Positions 1-8,690 of a DNA stretch of 22,786 nt are shown piece by piece. A program made the position numbers and the translations under genes. The notes below the pieces were generated by a model. That model was given only the letters and a program-made list of their open reading frames with translations, made no database searches and was not told the DNA's origin. Source of the DNA: Methanobacterium sp. (GTDB lineage: Archaea; Methanobacteriota; Methanobacteria; Methanobacteriales; Methanobacteriaceae); NCBI GenBank assembly GCA_015661405.1, contig JACWMK010000034.1:1-22786 (forward strand). Direction: 5' to 3'. How positions within the stretch are numbered: position 1 is the first letter of the stretch; each line of letters opens with the position of its first letter.

Positions 1-366
1 AAACATAATACTATATAAATATTTGCCTATAACAATTTAAACAGATTAAAACACGAATTCCAAATTTCTAAAAAATTTAAATGATCAAAGATCAAATAGT
101 AAATCGAAAATCTCTATAATAATTGAATTACGGTTTTTTTTTTAACTGAACTACCACTCCATAGATTACCCATTACTAAAAAGTAAAATTTTTATTTTTA
201 TTAATTTTTTCAAAAGTTTTAACTAGATAAAATATATAATTAAGTGAAATATGGTATTTTAATAACCATTGGAATTATTTAATTAAATTTATCATTTAAA
301 GCAACAAAAGAATATTGAAAAAATTTATTTCATAATAAAATCTATAATTAGCAAGGTGGAAAAAAC
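1..366. other. AT-rich leader region upstream of the homocysteinase gene
   Basis: I see no gene here. Stop codons are frequent in all frames and no convincing RNA fold stands out. Contents worth noting are a TATA-like element at 12-19, a run of ten T at 134-143 that could end a transcript coming from the left, and TATA-like AT stretches near 229-240 that could serve the gene starting at 367. The last 14 bases hold that gene's ribosome binding site (AAGGTGG, 353-359). Confidence 0.6.
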
Positions 367-1620
367 GTGACTTACAATGTAAAAGATATATCTCTAGCAC
401 CAGAGGGTGAAAAACGGATTAAATGGGTTCAAAGACATATGCCTGTTTTAGAACATATTAAAAAAGAATTTGAAAAGGAAAAACCTTTAGAAGGCATCAT
501 AATTAGTTCTTGTTTACATTTAGAGCCTAAAACTATTAATTTAGGTTTAACTCTCCAAGCTGGAGGTGCTGAAGTGGTTATGACTGGTTGTAATCCATTA
601 TCCACACAAGATGACGCTACTGCCGCTGGAGCATCAATGGGCCTCAATATGTATGGTTGGAGAGGAGAAGACAATGAAGAATACTATCAGAATATTAACC
701 AAATTTTAGATTATAAACCAGATATTCTAATTGATGATGGAGCGGATATGATATTCCAAGTACATCGGGAGAGGAGAGAACTCATTCCTAAAATAATAGG
801 AGCTTGTGAAGAAACCACCACTGGAATCCATAGATTAAAATCCATGGCTAAAGATAAAGCATTAGATTTTCCTGTAATAGCTGTAAATGATGCATATACT
901 AAATATTTATTTGATAACCGTTACGGTACTGGTCAATCCACCTGGGATTCTATAATGGGTTCCACTAATGTACTAATCGCTGGAAAAACAGTATTAGTCG
1001 CTGGTTATGGATGGTGCGGTCGTGGAATAGCTATGAGAGCTAATGGCCTCGGAGCCAACGTCATAGTCACTGAAGTTGAACCAATAAGAGCCCTTGAAGC
1101 TAGAATGGATGGTTACAGAGTCATGCCGGTGCGTGATGCAGTTAAAAAGGCTGATTTATTAGTTACAGCTACAGGTAATATTGATGTAATATCCGGTGAT
1201 GATTTCAAATACATGAAAGATGGATGTATAATGGCTAATTCCGGTCATTTTAATGTGGAAATTAATCAGAATGATTTAATGGAAATGTCACATAGCCATG
1301 ATAAAATAAAAGGCGATATAGATGAGTACATCATGGAAGATGGACGTAAACTCTACCTCCTAGCTGAAGGAAGATTAGTTAACTTGGCAGGTGAACGCGG
1401 TCAAGGTCATCCTGCAGAGATAATGGATTTAAGTTTTGCCATGCAAGCTTTATCTGTCAAATACTTATTAGATAATAAGTTAGACATTGGAGTTTACAAA
1501 ATACCGGATGAAACAGATGAATACGTTGCCGGACTTAAATTAAAAGCAATGGGAATCAAAATTGACGAGTTAACTCCAAAACAAAAAGAATACATTGAAG
1601 GTTGGGAGCAGGGAACCTAA
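367..1620 (+). CDS. ahcY: S-adenosylhomocysteinase family (methanogen S-inosylhomocysteine hydrolase type)
   Basis: NAD-dependent cytosolic enzyme that splits the homocysteine adduct left after S-adenosylmethionine-dependent methylation, so relieving product inhibition and recycling homocysteine. In Methanocaldococcus the homologue was shown to prefer the deaminated substrate S-inosylhomocysteine; which substrate applies here cannot be read from sequence. Seen: 417 residues; substrate-domain blocks DDGAD (123-127), TTGIHR (151-156), NDAYTK (174-179) and NRYGTGQS (184-191); the Rossmann NAD loop GYGWCGRG (213-220); TATGNIDVI (about 267-275); NSGHFNVE with His294; and GERGQGHPAEIMDL (362-375). 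It ends without the Lys-Tyr C-terminal extension of eukaryotic enzymes, as in the shorter archaeal forms. The start is GTG at 367, chosen because AAGGTGG lies seven bases upstream and the N-terminus aligns with the family. A run of seven T follows the stop. Confidence 0.95.
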   Translation: MTYNVKDISLAPEGEKRIKWVQRHMPVLEHIKKEFEKEKPLEGIIISSCLHLEPKTINLGLTLQAGGAEVVMTGCNPLSTQDDATAAGASMGLNMYGWRGEDNEEYYQNINQILDYKPDILIDDGADMIFQVHRERRELIPKIIGACEETTTGIHRLKSMAKDKALDFPVIAVNDAYTKYLFDNRYGTGQSTWDSIMGSTNVLIAGKTVLVAGYGWCGRGIAMRANGLGANVIVTEVEPIRALEARMDGYRVMPVRDAVKKADLLVTATGNIDVISGDDFKYMKDGCIMANSGHFNVEINQNDLMEMSHSHDKIKGDIDEYIMEDGRKLYLLAEGRLVNLAGERGQGHPAEIMDLSFAMQALSVKYLLDNKLDIGVYKIPDETDEYVAGLKLKAMGIKIDELTPKQKEYIEGWEQGT

Positions 1621-1638
1621 ATAATCCCATCTATTCTA

Positions 1639-1645
1639 TTTTTTT
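1639..1645 (+). terminator. oligo-T terminator candidate after ahcY
   Basis: Seven consecutive T lie 19 bases beyond the ahcY stop, in a region without a strong stem. Archaeal transcription typically ends at such T tracts. Position and strand fit; efficiency cannot be judged. Confidence 0.4.
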
Positions 1646-1771
1646 AAATTAATCTATAAAATATATCAAAGAATTATTTGATAATACTTCCAAAACCCCA
1701 TTCCTATCATAATAATATTCAATTATTATTTGATTAAATAGAACCTTTAAGGTTAAAATGAGGATAATTGT

Positions 1772-2378
<607 letters not shown>

Positions 2379-2380
<2 letters not shown>

Positions 2381-2387
2381 AAAAAAA
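2379..2387 (-). terminator. oligo-T terminator candidate for the minus-strand cluster
   Basis: Nine A on the plus strand read as nine T on the minus strand, starting about 30 bases beyond the FEN-1 stop. The A run overlaps the last bases of the DUF2119-like stop codon, so the convergent genes share a very short terminator zone. Confidence 0.45.
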
Positions 2388-2416
2388 TTTAAATATTATA
2401 ATAAACACTTTTCTTT

Positions 2417-3412
2417 TTAAAACCATTTCTCTAAACTACTCTGACTATTATCAATTTTTCTAAGTTTATACAATTTATCTATAGCTGTAACTACCCGGTC
2501 TTCGCTAAAATCATGATCCCCAGCTAAAAATTCAATCACACCATCCCTATCAGGATTACCCCACTTCAACTCATAATCCGATATAAACTCATGTTTCAAG
2601 AATATATCCCTTAAACGCTGCGGATCTACTTCTAATTCAACATTCAAATGATCCAGGACTTTATATACATCATCATATTTTTTAATGAGATTTAATCCTT
2701 TCTTGGCACCTATACCATTTATTCCATCATTAAAATCGGTACCTACTAATATAGCTAAATCCACTAATTGATAACGGTTTATTTTTAGTTTCTCTAAAAC
2801 ATTTTTAAGTAAGATAAGTTCTAAATTCGCCCTACCACCAGTGATAGTTAAATTTTTAACTGTACGAGTGGCTCCAAATAATATACAGTCATAATCTTGA
2901 GATCCCACACACCAAGCATCACCTTTATCAACCATATAAGATGCTTGAGCTTCTCCCTCACCTTTAGCTTGTATGTAAGGGATTCCCATAAGCTCAAGTA
3001 GTATTTTAGATCCTTCCACAACTTCAGTTGACATCCGAGAAGATCTAACTGCATATTTCCGTGCATCCTCAATCCGACCCTCATCCAAAGCTATTTTCCA
3101 CTTCTCATGAGATTCCTTTCTAAATTCACTCCTTTTAATTTGAGTACCCTTTTTAAGGACGCTGGACTTTCCATCAAAGACATAAAATGGTTTAATCCCT
3201 TTTTCTATTAATGAAGTGGTACGATATAGGATTCCACTAAAATGAGAGGTTACTTTCCCATTATGATCCATGAGGGGAGTTCCATCTGCTTGTCTAATAC
3301 TTGAAAGGAATTGATATATCACATTAGCAGCATCTAAAGCCACTATTTTTCCTTTTAAATCATCAAATTTAATGGATTCTGGATTTACAATATCCTTGAA
3401 CTTCACGCCCAT
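2417..3412 (-). CDS. fen: Flap endonuclease FEN-1
   Basis: Structure-specific 5' nuclease that removes flaps and RNA primers during Okazaki fragment maturation and long-patch repair, acting with PCNA and DNA ligase. Seen over 331 residues: N-terminal GVKFKDIV; the metal-site acids Asp27 (ALDAAN), Asp80 (YVFDG), Glu152 and Glu154 (KGEGEAQ), Asp173 and Asp175 (SQDYDC) and Asp226 (LVGTDFND); the helix-hairpin-helix GINGIGAKKGL (230-240); and a C-terminal PCNA-interacting peptide QSSLEKWF (324-331) that forms the very end of the protein. All catalytic carboxylates are present, so it should be active. The start is supported by a GGTGAATT ribosome site on the minus strand. It is the last gene of the minus-strand run, 27 bases after the chorismate lyase gene. 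Confidence 0.97.
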   Translation of the reverse strand: MGVKFKDIVNPESIKFDDLKGKIVALDAANVIYQFLSSIRQADGTPLMDHNGKVTSHFSGILYRTTSLIEKGIKPFYVFDGKSSVLKKGTQIKRSEFRKESHEKWKIALDEGRIEDARKYAVRSSRMSTEVVEGSKILLELMGIPYIQAKGEGEAQASYMVDKGDAWCVGSQDYDCILFGATRTVKNLTITGGRANLELILLKNVLEKLKINRYQLVDLAILVGTDFNDGINGIGAKKGLNLIKKYDDVYKVLDHLNVELEVDPQRLRDIFLKHEFISDYELKWGNPDRDGVIEFLAGDHDFSEDRVVTAIDKLYKLRKIDNSQSSLEKWF

Positions 3413-3439
3413 AATAATTCACCAAACTTTCTTTTTTTT

Positions 3440-3973
3440 TTATTCACGGAATAAACTGTAAGGAAAAGTTTCCTTTAACCATATTAAAACTTCTTCATGA
3501 TGAATAATATTGTAAGTTCTACTAAGCATGGGGGAATTCGTGCCAAAGATTTCAGAAAGCTCTGGATTAGCTTCCTCCACATAAACACTTTTTATTTCTC
3601 TGCGAGATTCAATGTTATGTTTCCTGAGAATTCGTCCAATGGGAGTGTCAGCTTTGATAAGATCCTCTTTAAATTCATTATCTAATCTTTTTATTGGAAC
3701 TAAGGAGACTGCATATATTAAAGGTTCACTAGCCCCAATAACTACTACCCGGTAATTAACAGTTTCCCCTTCATCTATATTCAAGTTACCCGCCATCTCC
3801 TTAGTAGCGGGTATGAATTTTTGTGTTAACGTGTTAATATCCACATGATCCATTAGAACATCTAATATGCTGGTTACGGAGCCATCTGTAATTAAAAGAA
3901 TTTTCTGTGCACTGGAAAGCTTACCAACATTTCTTTCAATATTTTCAAGGCTATCAAAAATATTTTGATCCAT
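3440..3973 (-). CDS. Archaeal chorismate lyase (DUF98 family)
   Basis: Likely converts chorismate to 4-hydroxybenzoate plus pyruvate, the first step toward the aromatic part of methanopterin in methanogens. The assignment rests on resemblance to the archaeal DUF98/chorismate lyase family: 177 residues, LLITDGSVTSIL near residues 26-37, a central VNYRVV and PLIYAVSLVP, DTPIGRILRKHNIESRREI (about 109-127), and a late LSRTYNIIH. These blocks match the UbiC-like fold, in which a conserved Arg and Glu bind chorismate; I cannot verify each residue. It is cytosolic with no membrane segments. AAGGATGA lies eight bases before the ATG. It sits between AksD and FEN-1 with gaps of 44 and 27 bases, consistent with one transcript; the AksA/AksD neighbours put two methanogenic cofactor pathways together. 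Confidence 0.8.
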   Translation of the reverse strand: MDQNIFDSLENIERNVGKLSSAQKILLITDGSVTSILDVLMDHVDINTLTQKFIPATKEMAGNLNIDEGETVNYRVVVIGASEPLIYAVSLVPIKRLDNEFKEDLIKADTPIGRILRKHNIESRREIKSVYVEEANPELSEIFGTNSPMLSRTYNIIHHEEVLIWLKETFPYSLFRE

Positions 3974-4017
3974 AATAAATTCATCCTTAAAATGATAATA
4001 TATTTTTTTTATATTTT

Positions 4018-5265
4018 TTATAATTCTCTTGGATCCTTTATTTCACCAGTAATTGCAGATGCAGCCACTACTGCGGGATTAGCTAGATAAACCTCTGACT
4101 TTGGATCACCCATTCGACCTACAAAGTTTCGGTTAGTGGTTGATATACAAACCTCTTCACTTCCAATAACACCCATATGTGCACCTAAACATGGTCCACA
4201 TCCGGGATTACAGATTATAGCATCTGAATCAAGGAAAATGTCTATCAATCCTAATTTAAGTGCATCCTGATAAATCTCTTTTGATGCTGGTACTATTATA
4301 AGCCTTACATCATCATGCACATGTCTACCCTTAAGAACCTGTGCTGCGAGCTTCAAATCACCTAAACGACCGTTAGTACAAGATCCAATAAAGGCTTGGT
4401 CAACACCTGCACCTTCCACTTCAGAGACGGGATAAACATTATCTACATTATGAGGACAGGCTATTTGTGGTTCTAATTCATTAACATTAAATAAAAAATT
4501 TTTTTCATAATTTGAATCTTTATCAGAATTTAATATTTCAAATGATGAAACATTACGTTCCTTCAAATAATTTAAAGTGGCTTGATTAGGTTCCATTATC
4601 CCATTTTTAGCACCACATTCCACAGCCATATTACACATAGTCATCCTGCCTGATACATCCATATTTTCAATGGTTTCTCCTTTAAACTCTAATGCTTTAT
4701 ACGTAGCGCCAAAAGAACCTATTTTACTAATTATATTTAGGATAAGATCTTTTGGAGTTACATACTCTTTTAATATGCCATTTACGATTATTTCATAAGT
4801 TTCAGGTACCATAAACCATGTTTTGCCGGTTGCATAAACCATAGCCAAATCTGTAGCTCCCATACCAGTGGCAAATGCACTGAATGCACCGTAAGTGCAG
4901 GTATGCGAATCAGCACCCACCACTACTGAACCTGGTTTAATTAAACCCTTCTCCGGAAGCACCTGATGACATATGCCTTCCCCATGGGCGAAAATCTTTT
5001 TTATTCCCTGTTCTTTTACAAATGCTCTAGTTATCTTCTGGAATTCAGCAGATCCAATATTATTAGCTGGAATATTATGATCAAAGACTATAGCGATCTT
5101 ATCAGGATCCCAAACCTTATCTGCAATCTTATGGAAAGTGTTAATAGTTGGTGGTGAAGTTCCATCATGACTCATAGCTAAATCTACCCTACTTTCAATT
5201 ATCTCACCAGGATGAACCTCCTGACTACCAGAAGATTTAGCTAGAATTTTTTCAGTGATATTCAT
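4018..5265 (-). CDS. aksD: Homoaconitase large subunit (AksD), aconitase-superfamily hydrolyase
   Basis: Iron-sulfur subunit that isomerises (R)-homocitrate to homoisocitrate, and the longer homologues, during 2-oxoacid chain elongation toward 2-oxosuberate, the precursor of the coenzyme B side chain. Seen over 415 residues: GADSHT (118-122 region), FIGSCTNGRL with Cys296, and CNPGCGPCLG with Cys356 and Cys359, giving the C-x59-C-x2-C arrangement that holds the 4Fe-4S cluster in isopropylmalate isomerase/homoaconitase large subunits. The same fold serves leucine synthesis (LeuC); I prefer AksD because the gene directly follows the homocitrate synthase gene. Substrate choice resides largely in the small subunit (AksE/LeuD type), which is not in this window. 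The gap to aksA is 90 bases; the ribosome site is only a weak AGAGATG. Confidence 0.88.
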   Translation of the reverse strand: MNITEKILAKSSGSQEVHPGEIIESRVDLAMSHDGTSPPTINTFHKIADKVWDPDKIAIVFDHNIPANNIGSAEFQKITRAFVKEQGIKKIFAHGEGICHQVLPEKGLIKPGSVVVGADSHTCTYGAFSAFATGMGATDLAMVYATGKTWFMVPETYEIIVNGILKEYVTPKDLILNIISKIGSFGATYKALEFKGETIENMDVSGRMTMCNMAVECGAKNGIMEPNQATLNYLKERNVSSFEILNSDKDSNYEKNFLFNVNELEPQIACPHNVDNVYPVSEVEGAGVDQAFIGSCTNGRLGDLKLAAQVLKGRHVHDDVRLIIVPASKEIYQDALKLGLIDIFLDSDAIICNPGCGPCLGAHMGVIGSEEVCISTTNRNFVGRMGDPKSEVYLANPAVVAASAITGEIKDPREL

Positions 5266-5355
5266 AAATATACATCTCTTCAGAAAAAAATTAAATATAA
5301 AATTTTTTTAATAAATCTATTTTTCTTTTAAATTAAACATAAACATTATTTTTTT

Positions 5356-6531
5356 TTATAAGTCTACTGGACCGCGTACTGACATCACTATCTTATTGAA
5401 CAGATCATCATTAATGTATTTACCTTTCTCCCTTTGATTTTTAACTTTTTCCACTATTTGACATAATTCATCTCTGGTTACTTCGATTCCACATGCATCA
5501 AGCTTAGCTTTAACAGCACGGCAACCGGAATGCTTTCCAAGAACTATTCTTCGCTGATGTCCAATTAACTCGGGTAAAAAAGGTTCATATGTTAAAGGCT
5601 CCTCTAAAACTGCATCTACATGTATTCCTGATTCATGCCTGAACACATTTTTACCTACAATAGGTTTAGTTTCCGATATTCTCAGTGAAGTCAACTCTTC
5701 AACTAGTTTGGATAGTTCATAAAAAAGTTTAATGTTGAAACCTAAATCAACATCATATATTATTTTAAGAGCCATAACAACTTCTTCTAGTGAAGCGTTA
5801 CCTGCACGTTCACCTATTCCATTTACAGTAGTCGATATAGCATTAGCTCCGGCAAGTAGTCCGGAAATTGAATTTGATAAGGCCATGCCGAAGTCATTAT
5901 GACAATGTAAAGCTATATCTGTATTTAAGGTGGATCTGAGTTCAGTAACTAAATAATTCATTCCTTGAGGACTTATAGCTCCAACTGTATCAGCTATATG
6001 TACTCTATCTACCCCATAATCCTCTGCTCTCTTATATATTTTCTTTAAAAAATTTAAATCGGTACGAGTGGCATCTTCAGCTGAGAATGCTACAAATAAA
6101 CCATGATCTTTAGCATGTTCAATAGATTTCATGCATACGTTTAAAATTTCTTCTTGACTCATCTTCATTTTATGGTCAAGATGAATTTGTGAAGTACCCA
6201 TAAAAGTGATTATACCATCGACATCACAATCAATAGCAGTATCTATGTCTTCTTTTTTGGTACGGGACAGTACAAGTATGTCTGCATTTAAATCCTCTTT
6301 AACAATAGCTTTGATTGATCTTTTTTCTTCATTGGAAACTACTGGAAATCCCGCTTCAATTTGATGAATTCCTAATTCATCTAATTTTTTCGCGATCCTT
6401 AATTTTTCCGGAGTTCTTAAACATACCCCAGGGGTTTGCTCACCATCTCTTAAAGTGGTATCATAAACTGTAATGTCATCAGGGAACTTTAAATCCACTA
6501 ATTTGTTAAATGGGCTTACATAATAATCCAA
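5356..6531 (-). CDS. aksA: Homocitrate synthase AksA (2-isopropylmalate synthase family)
   Basis: Condenses acetyl-CoA with 2-oxoglutarate (and with 2-oxoadipate and 2-oxopimelate in later rounds) to make homocitrate and its homologues, starting coenzyme B precursor synthesis. Seen over 391 residues: the alpha/beta-barrel signature YDTTLRDGEQTPG with Arg28, Asp29 and Glu31; the metal ligands His209 and His211 in LHCHNDFG; NGIGERAGNASLEE (237-250); and a C-terminal FRHESGIHVDAVL segment. There is no C-terminal LeuA regulatory domain, as is usual for short AksA/NifV-type enzymes. The start is TTG at 6531: AAAGGTGGAATT lies just upstream and no ATG fits the family N-terminus. Paralogues making isopropylmalate or citramalate are the main alternatives; adjacency to AksD argues against them. 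Confidence 0.9.
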   Translation of the reverse strand: MDYYVSPFNKLVDLKFPDDITVYDTTLRDGEQTPGVCLRTPEKLRIAKKLDELGIHQIEAGFPVVSNEEKRSIKAIVKEDLNADILVLSRTKKEDIDTAIDCDVDGIITFMGTSQIHLDHKMKMSQEEILNVCMKSIEHAKDHGLFVAFSAEDATRTDLNFLKKIYKRAEDYGVDRVHIADTVGAISPQGMNYLVTELRSTLNTDIALHCHNDFGMALSNSISGLLAGANAISTTVNGIGERAGNASLEEVVMALKIIYDVDLGFNIKLFYELSKLVEELTSLRISETKPIVGKNVFRHESGIHVDAVLEEPLTYEPFLPELIGHQRRIVLGKHSGCRAVKAKLDACGIEVTRDELCQIVEKVKNQREKGKYINDDLFNKIVMSVRGPVDL

Positions 6532-6560
6532 GTTAATTCCACCTTTTACTTAATTCTACT

Positions 6561-6569
6561 AAAAAAAAA
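6561..6569 (-). terminator. minus-strand T9 tract between CYTH gene and aksA
   Basis: Nine A on the plus strand give nine T on the minus strand, about 70 bases after the CYTH stop and 30 bases before the aksA TTG. It could end the upstream two-gene transcript, which would make aksA the head of its own operon, or it may be only a spacer feature. Confidence 0.3.
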
Positions 6570-6637
6570 TACTCCATTTAATTATTTTTTTTTAAATAAA
6601 TAATCAGAATATATTAAATTCTTTTAAATCATATATT

Positions 6638-7180
6638 TTAAGATGATAATTCGAGAAGTTCCAGATAAGATCTTCTTTCAAATCCATCTGTTACACCTAA
6701 CTTCCCATATAAACTGAATATTTCATCCAATGAATCTTGGTAATCAGCTTCTTCATTAAGAACCTTCTCTATCTCCATAAAATTTCCTACTTCATGAACA
6801 GTATCAAGGGTTATAATATATTCATTAATATTATAATAAATTCTATCTTTTTGAACCGGTTTCACAGGTTTGAATCCCAGTTTCTCTAAGATTAATTTAG
6901 TATTTTCCACATCTTCTATATTAACCTCAATTTCTTCACGAGTTTTACTTAATTCATCTAATTTAGCTCCTTTATAAGTAAGAATTATTTCATTTCCGTC
7001 TTTACTTGTTATTCTTCTTATCCTTAATGCTTCATCTGTCTGGGTAAAGTCGCGGTGAGGTGCATTAAAGTAAATATCCTCTTGATATTCTGTTTTCACT
7101 TCTCGTGCATCTAAAGATGATAGTTTATCCTTAATTTCTTTAAAATCAGTTACATGAGCTTTAACTTCAACTTCTATCAT
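6638..7180 (-). CDS. CYTH-domain protein (class IV adenylate cyclase / thiamine triphosphatase-like)
   Basis: Member of the CYTH superfamily of triphosphate-tunnel enzymes, which act on ATP, thiamine triphosphate or polyphosphate with Mg or Mn. Seen over 180 residues: the N-terminal signature ExExK (Glu3, Glu5, Lys7), alternating basic and acidic strands such as LRIRR (about 53-57), ILTYKG (about 66-71) and SKTREEIEV, and a late TLDTVHEVGNFMEIE that supplies further tunnel acids. The length and the N-terminal MIEVEVKAHV fit the CyaB/class IV adenylate cyclase-like branch found across archaea. Whether it makes cAMP or hydrolyses a triphosphate cannot be told; archaeal members are largely uncharacterised. 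AGGAG precedes the ATG. It lies 39 bases after the coiled-coil gene and 106 bases before aksA. Confidence 0.85.
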   Translation of the reverse strand: MIEVEVKAHVTDFKEIKDKLSSLDAREVKTEYQEDIYFNAPHRDFTQTDEALRIRRITSKDGNEIILTYKGAKLDELSKTREEIEVNIEDVENTKLILEKLGFKPVKPVQKDRIYYNINEYIITLDTVHEVGNFMEIEKVLNEEADYQDSLDEIFSLYGKLGVTDGFERRSYLELLELSS

Positions 7181-7219
7181 AAAAAAAACAAACTCCTATT
7201 TTTTAAATAAAATTTTTTT

Positions 7220-7624
7220 TTAATGCACTTTACTTTGAATTTGTTCTTGGATGTAGTTTCGAGAATCATTAATTTGAGTTAAATAATTTTCAATCATGGT
7301 TTCAATGATTTCATAAGCAGCAATGTTAACTTTTCTCTCTTGTTTAACAGACTTCTTCTTCTGATAAATTTTTTCAACTGACATTTTTTTGCCGAATAAT
7401 CCTTTTTTAAGGGCTAATTCATCAACATCCTGCATCTTCTTAATATATTCCAACCTAAGTATTCTAATATCAACCCGGAGATTGTATCTGATTTTAGTTA
7501 ATAAATCTTCCAGATCATTTAATTTATGTAAAGTTCGCATACTATTCTCTAAAGATGATACGTTTATCTCCATATCTTCAATACCAGAATTAGATATCTG
7601 CTGTCGGTATGTTCGAGGGTTCAT
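7220..7624 (-). CDS. Coiled-coil hypothetical protein
   Basis: I do not recognise this family. The protein is 134 residues, mostly helical and highly charged, with predicted coiled coil from about residue 20 to the end (leucine/isoleucine spacing, many Lys, Glu and Gln), no membrane segment and no metal motif. A basic stretch GLFGKKMSVEKIYQKKKS occurs mid-protein. Two ATG codons are in frame at 7633 and 7624. I chose 7624 because GAGGATGAT, a close match to the archaeal ribosome site, lies at proper spacing before it and actually contains the upstream ATG. It is the first gene of the minus-strand run and diverges from tbp across a 475-base AT-rich region. Its constant position beside the CYTH gene suggests cotranscription but gives no function. 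Confidence 0.75.
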   Translation of the reverse strand: MNPRTYRQQISNSGIEDMEINVSSLENSMRTLHKLNDLEDLLTKIRYNLRVDIRILRLEYIKKMQDVDELALKKGLFGKKMSVEKIYQKKKSVKQERKVNIAAYEIIETMIENYLTQINDSRNYIQEQIQSKVH

Positions 7625-8099
7625 AAAAATCATCCTCTATTTATATAGGAATATGATTGTAAATATATATTTGATATTAAATTATATACTAAGATTTAAT
7701 TGTTAAAGATTAGCTTAAAAATAAATGATCAATTTTTATGAGAATTAAAAATCCTTTTATTAAGGTTTAGTTGATATTAATTTTGATGCAAAATAGTTTT
7801 AATGAATGTTTCTTTTTAACAATAATATAATGCATAAAACTAATTTTTTATTATAATATAAAAAAAAATATTAAAAAATAATTTAATGTGAACACTCTTT
7901 AAATATGGTTTTATATATAAATAAATACATAATTCCAACAAATTCTAAAATTCTATCAAATAACTTATAAATGATGATTATAAAATTAATTCAAATCATC
8001 ATAATAATAAAAAAAATTAACATTTGTACAATTTGATTGAATAAGAGTATATAATGATTATTATTTAAAATAAATGATTTTTTGGAGGAGTTAGAAATT
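7625..8099. other. AT-rich divergent intergenic region before tbp
   Basis: No gene seen. It contains the promoter regions of the minus-strand cluster (TATA-like AAATATATATTT at about 7663-7674) and of tbp. A 9-base inverted repeat (ATGATGATT at 7971-7979, AATCATCAT at 7994-8002, 14-base spacer) lies about 45 bases before the tbp TATA element. The rest is low-complexity A/T. Confidence 0.5.
8047..8055 (+). promoter_or_regulatory. TATA box candidate for tbp
   Basis: GTATATAAT lies about 50 bases before the tbp ATG. Transcription starting some 25 bases downstream would give a leader of about 20-25 bases including the GGAGGAG ribosome site. Placement is consistent; not proven. Confidence 0.4.
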
Positions 8100-8645
8100 A
8101 TGACAGTCGTAGAAATAAAAGTAGAGAATATTGTGGCTTCTGCAACTCTAGGGAAATCAATTGACCTCCCAAGTGTAGCTCCCGCATTAGAAGGAGTTGA
8201 ATATAACCAAGAGAATTTCCCAGGACTAGTTTACAAGCTCAAAGAACCTAAAACAGCAGCACTGATATTTGGTTCAGGAAAATTAGTTTGTACTGGAGCT
8301 AAATCAATAGAGGATTCAATTAAAGCCATACACATTGCAGTGGATAAGATGAGAACTCTGGATGTTGATATACCTCACGAATTTGAAATTAAAATACAAA
8401 ATATAGTAGCATCGGCAAACTTAGGTAAAACCTTAAATTTAGAATCCGTGGCATTGGATCTTGAAAATACAGAGTATGAACCTGAACAATTCCCAGGTCT
8501 AGTTTACAGGCTTGCTGACCCTAAAGTGGTTCTACTTTTATTTGGATCAGGAAAAGTAGTATGTACTGGTGCTAAAAGTTTCGAAGACGCTCAACTTGGT
8601 GTGGAAAAAACTAAAGAAAGATTGGCTGAACTAGCTCTACTCTAA
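8100..8645 (+). CDS. tbp: TATA-box-binding protein
   Basis: General transcription factor that binds promoter TATA boxes and, with TFB, recruits RNA polymerase. The 181-residue protein is two imperfect direct repeats of about 90 residues forming the saddle fold: copy 1 holds VENIVASATLG, ENFPGLVYKL and LIFGSGKLVCTGAKS; copy 2 holds IQNIVASANLG, EQFPGLVYRL and LLFGSGKVVCTGAKS. The paired FPGLVY and GSGKxVCTGAK blocks are diagnostic of TBP. The start is ATG at 8100; an in-frame TTG at 8082 is rejected because it lies inside the GGAGGAG ribosome binding site. No acidic C-terminal tail is present. It is followed after 45 bases by the phosphoserine phosphatase gene on the same strand. Confidence 0.98.
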   Translation: MTVVEIKVENIVASATLGKSIDLPSVAPALEGVEYNQENFPGLVYKLKEPKTAALIFGSGKLVCTGAKSIEDSIKAIHIAVDKMRTLDVDIPHEFEIKIQNIVASANLGKTLNLESVALDLENTEYEPEQFPGLVYRLADPKVVLLLFGSGKVVCTGAKSFEDAQLGVEKTKERLAELALL

Positions 8646-8690
8646 CATAATATAATACATTTTAAATATTTTTAATATAATGGTGGTCTT

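Noticed and set aside
7625..7633. Upstream ATG of the coiled-coil gene at 7633
   Set aside because: It lies inside GAGGATGAT, the probable ribosome site for the ATG at 7624.
8082..8099. Six-codon N-terminal extension of TBP from TTG at 8082
   Set aside because: The TTG is part of the GGAGGAG ribosome binding site; ATG at 8100 is correctly spaced and matches the family start.
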